Source: Helicocarpus griseus UAMH5409 (taxonomy: Eukaryota; Ascomycota; Eurotiomycetes; Onygenales; Ajellomycetaceae). Taken from it: a stretch of DNA of 64,000 nucleotides. The notes under the pieces are model-generated. The model had not been told where the DNA came from and searched no databases. It was given only the letters and a program-made list of their open reading frames with translations. The DNA lies in the NCBI GenBank assembly GCA_002573585.1, contig PDNB01000018.1:62001-126000 (forward strand). The letters run 5' to 3'. This document shows, in pieces, positions 58,101 to 64,000 of this stretch; positions within the stretch are counted from its first letter, which is position 1; each line of letters starts with the position of its first letter. Position numbers and translations under genes: made by a program.

Positions 58101-58453
58101 ACATCGGTAGGTTTGCTTACCACAATATCCCCTAGTCGAATATCATGGTTTGCACCCGGGACCCCTCCCCCAATTCCAACCATCAGGCCGAAACGGAGGG
58201 AGTGGAAGGTTGACCGCATTTGGCCAGCGACAGTGGCAGCAGAAACAGTGCCATACACTCCTGACGGCAGGCAAACAATAACTACCTTGTGCCCAGCAAT
58301 CTCCCCAAGGGTGTAGGTATTGTTGTCTCCTTCCGGCTGCGAGAGGCTTGGGTGGATCTTATCAAGCATTGCAGTTGCAGCCGCTGCTTCCAGCGGCAAC
58401 GCACAGATCCACGCCACGGTGTAGGCATCGTGGGTCATCGACGAGGCAGACAT
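55139..58453 (-). CDS. NLR-like receptor: PNP/UDP nucleosidase - NB-ARC - TPR, 1104 aa
   Basis: One uninterrupted exon; a second Met five codons in is an alternative start. Residues about 10-313 are a nucleoside phosphorylase fold: Y-T-V-A-W-I-C-A-L-P, G-I-G-G-G (93-97), F-E-M-E-A-A-G (262-268) and R-G-I-C-D-Y with Asp 283. An NB-ARC ATPase follows: Walker A G-L-G-G-M-G-K-T (365-372), Walker B L-L-I-I-D-N-A-D-D (440-448), T-T-R (477-479), L-P-L-A (533-536), and an M-H-D-like L-H-R-L-V-H (657-662). From about 759 come six 42-residue kinesin-light-chain-type TPRs plus a partial seventh (G-P-D-H-P-D-T). The acidic tail ends D-D-D-V-D. Fungal proteins of this build are STAND/NLR receptors of innate immunity and heterokaryon incompatibility: repeats sense a ligand, NB-ARC oligomerises, and the N-terminal domain acts. 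Related PNP effectors cleave ATP; whether this one does is inference. All key motifs look intact. Confidence 0.93.
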   Translation of the reverse strand: MSASSMTHDAYTVAWICALPLEAAAATAMLDKIHPSLSQPEGDNNTYTLGEIAGHKVVIVCLPSGVYGTVSAATVAGQMRSTFHSLRFGLMVGIGGGVPGANHDIRLGDIVVSKPTDVFSGVVQYDYGKTVSDGRFRQTGMMNQPPQILLNAISRVQTEELLGGRQGLSEVISDTLLNMSAELKARCSRPSQEHDVLFDASYDHPETEDTCISCNKRHLVQRAPRTSDKPEIHYGLIASGNQVMKHGKTRDRLAKEHDILCFEMEAAGLMNQLPCLVIRGICDYSDSHKNEQWQGYAALGAAAYTKVLLAVVPVNQPRQNQAPQKSSWMVPFERNPRFVGRHDQVNRLIDAILSKDRTRKMAISGLGGMGKTQVALEVAYEIREKEPDRSVFWIPATSVETVEQGFMNISEHSGLQDVTPMNAKFRVKEFLSSEEAGPWLLIIDNADDNDMWMNIGDSSPALKSCIPHSKNGFVLFTTRNQQLAIKLVGPEIIKLLEMGEDMAADLLRMSLIRKDLVDDDDAFRLLLHELSCLPLAIIQAANYINETETSLSTYLSLLRNQETVMVELLSQDFEDEWRYADINNPVAATWLVSFQHIQKLNSLATDYLSFMSCIDPRDIPLSLLPPTDSPIKQRNALGLLKAYSFVTGQSNDQSVSLHRLVHLATRNWLRNNGSLEKWLVDTGKRLEDIFPFASYENRMLWREYLPHAQFLLQSKEFHKHTRWRQELSHKVGKCLYRDSRFTEAYALFKPVADERLNEYGKDHYKTLSSLFWVANTYRRQKQWAEAEDLEVQMINICRTMFGPGDLTTLARMNNLAGIYRREGRFLEAEKLGIEALKICEAELEPGGSITLTTMASLAATYGCLRRWADAVRLQVHVVQTSKRVRGAGHLGTLVAMSDLGYLYLDQGRLVEAENTFLQALKLYKVSPGPLHPEALKTMNNLAATYWNQGRRVEAANMEIEALEASKATLGPEHPDTFNRLRFISNIFQRLNRHSEALSMSEAYVRMRQEVSGPDHPDTLAAIAELERYKNYLRHLQSPSPVGGDRDSNPAPAEISSERLSSANQQDIRRPESGVFSEPLLLAGLKQAGRKSSKIESEDNDDDVD

Positions 58454-60340
58454 GGCTTTTCATATTGTGAGGGCGTCCCAGTATAGAACCTATCGCAAGG
58501 GCGCACACGATAACGTATGAGCTTGAATGGAAAGGTAAGATGTTGTAGTGTCCACAGCTATTCTCATCTGAGACGTCCACGACGTGCGCCCTCGGAGCTA
58601 CGAGGCTAGGTATACACCCCCGCACTTCTGCATGCCTGCCTGAGAAGGCCAATTATACCCGGGGACGCCATTATTTTATGCACTAGCCCCTATATAAAAA
58701 GCAATAGCTACGATGGATAAAGCCAAACCAAACACCAAGAACGATGCCCATCCCTTGGTCTGCTTTTAAACCCTTGATTGGCACCGTCGTCTCCCACGGA
58801 AACCCAGCTTACCATGATGATAGCTAGCACTGAGCATTATAAGTAGAAAATGGGCAGCGAGACGTGGTTTGTGTGGGGTTCGCGCTTGGATGGCGAAGTG
58901 AGTCCGTTTGTCTGTCCACTGCCAGGAAGAACGCCTTTCCGCTGTTTTCATCTCTCTGGATGGACGGAGTCGCAGTCTAATCGCGGTTATTCTTTCAGCA
59001 TATCGTGCATCCAGCATACTATCTACTGCTTGGATAGACTCACTAAACACTAAAGTATTTACGTGGATATAGTAGAGACATTTCATTTTCATCTTAAACG
59101 ATCGTTTATAGTCAAGCTACGTAACAGCCAACCTTGACTTCTCGAGATCAGTGTGCTTCTGCTCTACAAGAACCCCGGTCAAGAGGGCTATATGCAAGGA
59201 GCTACACGAGTTAATTGAAATACTGAGAAAAGACGAATGGTAGTAGCAGCAGCATTCTTCAATTATTTTGGTAAGCAGGTTTTAAGGTATTAATTAATGA
59301 CGGCGCTAATGAATCTTGAAAAAGGGGTATCGCCAATGTCCATTTCATAAACCAAAGCAAAAACGTTTTTTTCATAAATAGCAAGTAAAAAGCATCGCGA
59401 AAAACTTGAAAAAAACAAAAAATGAAAATGAAAAAAAAAAAAAAGAACAGCTGCAAATCTAATGAGACAACGCCAAAGGACCTTCTTCCATGTCCTTCCT
59501 CCACTTCGCCTGAAACAAGGACGAAAAGACCAGTGCACAGTTGAAAGGAAAATCATTACTTTGACCCATTGACTTGAAACGCCTCTCTGATGCACTATCT
59601 ACATGAACATCGATAACCTCGTCTTTTTATAGAAAATCGTAACAAAACGCTCTTGATCGAATGCAAACCAAAATAGAAGTGAACTTATCCACAGATAACA
59701 GGCAGCGACCCAAGCGGATACACCACCAATCCTAAGGTGTCTGCATTACCCATGGCACACGCGCTGAGAGGACGAAGCTGGTGGCCAGAATAAGAACATG
59801 TATAACTTGAAATTAAATGGCACTGCAAGACAAAACCAAGAAACTTCAGAGAAACAGCCACCGCTCCCTTATCGTTAAAAATGAAGACACCGAACCGCGC
59901 TATCCAGTCAAGCTTAGAAGCGGTTCCAAGGTTGATCCGTGGAAGACAGAAGCGCAAAAGGAAAATCATTAGATAAATCTTAAAGGGCGCTATATGCGCC
60001 CTGGCGGGCATTTTTTCAAAGGACTGGTAAACCACAAGCAATGCGGGTCGCATTGAGTCCATAATACTGTAAGTCAATGGGGTTCGCTGTGTATCCAAGG
60101 GCACATAAGTGGGTTTCACTCCATGTGGATTAAATTTCGCAAAACACTAGCATAACTGGCACCCAAGGCTGGCAGCGACATTATGCGGGAATAGTAGGAA
60201 ACAATGTTCTCCATCCTATCGAGCACATTTCAGTCTGGCTCCAGCAAAAGGATGCATTGTGACTTTGTTGTTGCCGACGGGTAAAACGCATATTAATCCC
60301 GGAATTCCGGAGTACTGACGGCACTGTATCCAGTTGGCAA
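58454..60340. other. Gene-free interval
   Basis: Upstream of the NLR gene (-) and downstream of the RfeG-like gene (-). Contains an A tract at about 59,427-59,442. A minus-strand open frame at 59685-60119 has no recognisable features. Confidence 0.45.
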
Positions 60341-61364
60341 TTAACGAGTTCTTCGATCCCTAGGTGGCGGTGGTCCTGCGGCACGATAGGCTTGATCGGG
60401 AGGGTATCTTCCATCCATGATTGGGGCCCGATGGTCAGGAATGGTAGTGGGCGGATAGCCCATGCTAGATGTCACCACGGGTGCATATTCGGGTTCGTTG
60501 TCGTAACCAGGGCCAGGATATCTTGGATTTGCTCTGGGATCATTATTATATGCAGGGTAAGGAGGATCACCCCCATATGTATACTCAGGACTGCTAACTG
60601 GCGGTTGTGAGTGCGCTGGGTACGGGCCACCAACAGGAGCGTAAGTAGGAGGAACAGCTCCATATGTTGTCGGCTGGGAGTAAGACGGTTGGTACGGCCC
60701 AGGCTGAGCAGAGCTATAACTATATTGCGCCGGTGCACCATAGCCATCATATTGGTTAGGAGATGGGGCAAAGGCAACAGATGGTCCGGTCCGTTGGCGG
60801 TTTTCATGGGTATCAGACGCATTATAGTCGCCTATAAACCTGTTAGGTTCTGAAGGCATGACCATTTCTTGGTTGTGAATACCTGATGCTGGAGGCTGGC
60901 CTTCATGCCTTCTCGCGGCAGACTCCGCCTCCCACCGTGCAGAATCAGCCTTCAGGTCTGCAATCATTTCCTATTCAAGTTACCAAGAGTCAGCTCCTAA
61001 ACTTCGTGCAACCCTCCATTCCAGCAGATAAAGGTTGAAAGAAAGCGGGGTGCCTACAGGTGTCAAATTGCGGTAGGCGCGAATGAAATAACCTTGCCGA
61101 CCCTATAAGTACCTCGTCAGTATGTTGACGGCTAATGGACAAGATAAAAGGCGTAGAAAAACTGAGGTAGCCAGGCTTTCAAGAAAAGGAAAATTTGATG
61201 TGGGGAAGCCGGACCTGATGAGTTCCAGGCTTCACTAGAGCCTGATTTCCAAGATAACGGCAAATATCAGCCTGAATAACCTCGCGGGCAATGCCATTCT
61301 TTTCGATGAAGTACTCGTTCTGTCGTTCCGGGGGTTCTTCATATCTTCCATGAGGGCGTGACAT
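60341..61364 (-). CDS. RfeG-like protein, 274 aa
   Basis: Three exons: 61364-61215, 61102-61058 and 60970-60341, with introns of 112 and 87 bp, phase 0 throughout. The first donor (GTCCGG) is weak, but the splice restores a conserved-looking block. The N-terminal half (E-Y-F-I-E-K-N-G-I-A-R-E-V-I-Q-A-D-I-C-R-Y-L-G, then G-Y-F-I-R-A-Y-R-N-L-T-P-E-M-I-A-D-L-K) matches what I recall of proteins annotated as transcription factor RfeG in Aspergillus relatives. The C-terminal two thirds are Pro/Tyr/Gly/Ser-rich and disordered (repeated P-x-Y-P and A-P motifs), ending in an Arg-rich tail. No classical DNA-binding domain is visible, so the transcription-factor label should be treated with caution. 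The start M-S-R-P-H-G-R is the first ATG in frame. Confidence 0.8.
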
Positions 61365-64000
61365 GTTGGCAAACAATTCACGTTAACAAAAAAGTAAAAG
61401 GCTTCCACTGGTGATGTTTATGATCTTCCCGGATAGTATTGGTTGAGAGATGTAAAAGAAGCAAGACCAGGGGTTGAGACGAAAGGCTGGTTGAAGACGA
61501 AGAGGGATAGATAATTATAGGGGCTAAAAAAGAAGAGAAAATGAATACAGCTTTGGAAACTGTGATGGTCCGCAGTGGAATTGGCTGTCCTTTCTTGAGG
61601 CTGATAATAAGTCCTTATCCTGGGAGGGAGTGCTCTTGGTACACAGGCACGGCACACACTCTCTCTCTTTGGTATTTTCCGCGCAACGACCTTTTTTAAA
61701 TCTTTTTTTTGTTATCACAACGCTCTTAGTGTAAATAAACACTCAGAAGCAATTAGATGTGACACTTAAGTCCTAATGTCCAGGAGACGGGTAGAAATCC
61801 AGGCCAGCCAGGTAGAGAAATTCCGGGGTAAAATTAATCCAAGTGGCGAGGATCAGACGAGCCTCTGTGTATAGACCTCAATGGGATATGGATATTATGG
61901 AAGTCCAAGGCCGTTGGAAATAGGGATGACTCCTGAGGACAGTACAGGTAAGAGTAGGTAGTACAGAGGCGGCTGCGATGCGAGTCACAGCAGGCAAGAG
62001 AGGGGAAAATCTGGCCTAGAGGAGCAGAGCAGATAGATGGCGAAATCGATGGCAGCCAGACGAGAATATATATGAGAGATGAGAAGGGAAGGATGACAGA
62101 TGACAACAACGGTCAAGCCTTGTGTGTTTGTTGCGATTAAGAGTCGGGCGGGGATGGTTCAGAAGGCGCGGTCACAAGAGACAGGCTGAGTGTGGGAGCA
62201 ATGAGGAGAGGCGGATAGAAGAGGTAAGTGAGGGGGAAGGACTCTCCTGGGAGTAACTGTGTCCTGGTTGAGGATGATAGGATGATGGAATTCAAGATGG
62301 GTGGGAACGGACAAGCGAAAGGAAGAAGGGAAGAAGAGATGAAAAGACGGAGAGGATGGGGGAGAGAGAGGGAGAGGGGGAGAGAGAAAACGACGAGGAT
62401 AAGAAGGCCAGACGAGCACAAGCGAGGAGAGGAGGGGGGACGATGGCCGTGGGGCAGCCTGCCAGCCAATCAGCCGGTGATACTGCAGCGGGCGGTTGAG
62501 ACGGTTTTGAAGAGACAATAATGATCAATGATAGTGATCAAAACAATAAATAATAATAATAAATAAGAATGTCTGTTTGGTGCCACGGCGTGAGGCGGTT
62601 TTTATTTCGGCGAAGACCAGCCCAGACCAAATAACATATGCATCAGGCCATTGGATGTCCGCAGGTGTACTTCCTGCCGCCGCACAACTCTGCCTTGCAC
62701 CACATGTACCTTCCCGCCGTATCAATGCCTGTGTACAACCAGAGTATATCTCATCAATCAACAACCTCGAGATGGATTTGATGGGGCAGTTCTTAGCTAC
62801 CAGCCACTTTGTCTGGATCTTATTCTTACGTGATGCAGCTTTCTTGCCTCTTTTTCCCTTTCCCGCCTTCTGATCGGCTACCTATACGTGGATCTCTTCA
62901 TATGCGCCGCTCCAGCCGACATACAAACAACGGTGAGGACAGGGCCAACAGACCAAACCAACTGTGGAGACCTGTCTTTCCAATGCGTCGTCTCTTCCTC
63001 AATCCATCGAGTGACATATGTGGTATCAGGCCTGGCTTGTTTTGGGTTGCAGACGTGGTGCCGTGGGAACTGTCATCGCCAGTCAGCTTCTTTCAAACTT
63101 CACAGAACAAACAAAACCCTAACCAGGGGAATCCAGGTTCCGGGATCCTGAATTGGAAATCTCTACTACCCTCATAGCAAACAGCTTTTTCTCACACAAA
63201 TTCCTGGCAGAGTAACACACCCTTGGTGGCAGGGAAAAGAAGCTTGAACGATCTCCCTAGCTACCCCCTTCCACACACCACACGACTTCAACCAGGCCAC
63301 TGTTATCCCAGTCCTTGGGACACAGAAACCCCAATGCTCCTCTCGGCATCCAGAGTTGGATCATTCAGCATCGTCGGGTAGGGTTCAGCTGCAGAACTGC
63401 CCGTCGTGGTTGCTGATTGGTGAGGCCGACGGTGTCGGTTAGGCAGACATGCGTGCATTTGGGCAGACACGCCTGGCCCAACGAGATTCCAGAAGCCCCA
63501 AGCCACACAGAATTATTATTTACTCAAGACCCCAAAAGTGTTCACCGTGGCAATCAGCTGAATTACGGATACTGTTATTTCTCGCCAAGCCAGGATTTCC
63601 CATCGTTAGCCGCTGTGTCCCTTGTCCTTGGGAATCGTTGCCACGCTGATGGGCTGATCAGCCTCATGTTCGCAAGATACAACCACTTTCTCAGAACCCT
63701 CGTCATCGACGATGTTTATCACTTTCTACGAGGGTCATTATTGAGAGTATTCCACTTGCACTATTTGGTGGAATCCCATTGGGCAGCGGCTTCCACCGTC
63801 TAGCTTCCGAAAGGGTTCCCACATCCTTATCAAATACGTACAGTACATACAGCTCAAAGGTTATTATTATTTAGGCGATAATAAATATTCAGCGTCTCAG
63901 CGCCCCCTTGCTTTGTTCCTACAGATGAAGACGGCACGGACGAGCTCTCGTTCCTATTTGCGTTCTCTTAAATATGCTGGATTATCAACATCCTGTCAGA
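61365..64000. other. Gene-free interval to the window end
   Basis: The first ~1.2 kb is purine-rich on the plus strand (for example 62,280-62,400), meaning a pyrimidine-rich promoter/leader for the RfeG-like gene on the minus strand. An AAT run lies at about 62,546-62,564. Beyond 62.6 kb, short (+) frames (62809-63177, 63417-63803) have no recognisable motif. A gene may start beyond the window. Confidence 0.4.

Noticed and set aside
59685..60119. 144-codon minus-strand frame downstream of the RfeG-like gene
   Set aside because: No recognisable domain, weak composition, and no intron partners. Probably a chance frame.
63417..63803. 128-codon plus-strand frame near the window end
   Set aside because: No motif and overlapping alternative frames of similar quality. 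Evidence too thin for a gene call.

Overview
The window is nuclear DNA of a filamentous ascomycete, most likely a Eurotiomycete (Aspergillus/Onygenales side). The genes carry short introns, mostly 58-160 bp, with GTAAGT/GTATGT-type donors and CTAAC/CTGAC branch sites. Leaders are pyrimidine-rich, and there is a fungal leucine-degradation cluster, a Rap1/Rsr1-type GTPase, an RfeG-type protein and a fungal-style NLR. I rebuilt 19 gene models across introns by matching reading phase, plus one probably broken small gene. No tRNA, rRNA, CRISPR or intact transposon was seen. The order is inferred from style, not from a database match.

Layout. 0-6 kb is gene-poor: a decayed candidate for a small secreted cysteine-rich protein and two tandem genes of unknown function that look like paralogues. 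6.7-13.3 kb holds a divergent pair: a PHD-finger/AT-hook chromatin protein (-) and a conserved protein of unknown function with a W-I-C-E-F-C motif (+). 16.2-22.9 kb has a four-span membrane protein and a DUF1752 (AreA/Mks1-like) regulatory protein. At 24.7-26.1 kb is a mitochondrial-type short-chain dehydrogenase.

27.9-37.2 kb is a leucine-catabolism cluster: the biotin-carrying (mccA) and carboxyltransferase (mccB) subunits of 3-methylcrotonyl-CoA carboxylase and isovaleryl-CoA dehydrogenase (ivdA). Together they convert isovaleryl-CoA to 3-methylglutaconyl-CoA in mitochondria. An acidic AT-hook protein gene of unknown role sits inside the cluster. ivdA and mccB share a 410-bp divergent promoter. 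A CGG-N8-CCG element there is nearly identical to one upstream of mccA, a candidate co-regulatory site.

39-40.4 kb encodes an Rsr1/Rap1-type GTPase split into eight exons, one of only 10 nt. 40.4-48.6 kb is gene-poor, with one MYND-finger gene. 48.7-54.6 kb is compact and housekeeping: a membrane-anchored acid lipase/steryl esterase, cytochrome oxidase assembly factor Pet191, oligosaccharyltransferase subunit Wbp1, and a 9.5-kDa complex I subunit, arranged as two head-to-head pairs. 55.1-58.5 kb is an intronless 1104-residue NLR-like immune receptor (PNP/UDP nucleosidase, NB-ARC, TPR repeats), the most striking gene here. 60.3-61.4 kb is an RfeG-like gene, followed by about 2.6 kb with no recognisable gene.
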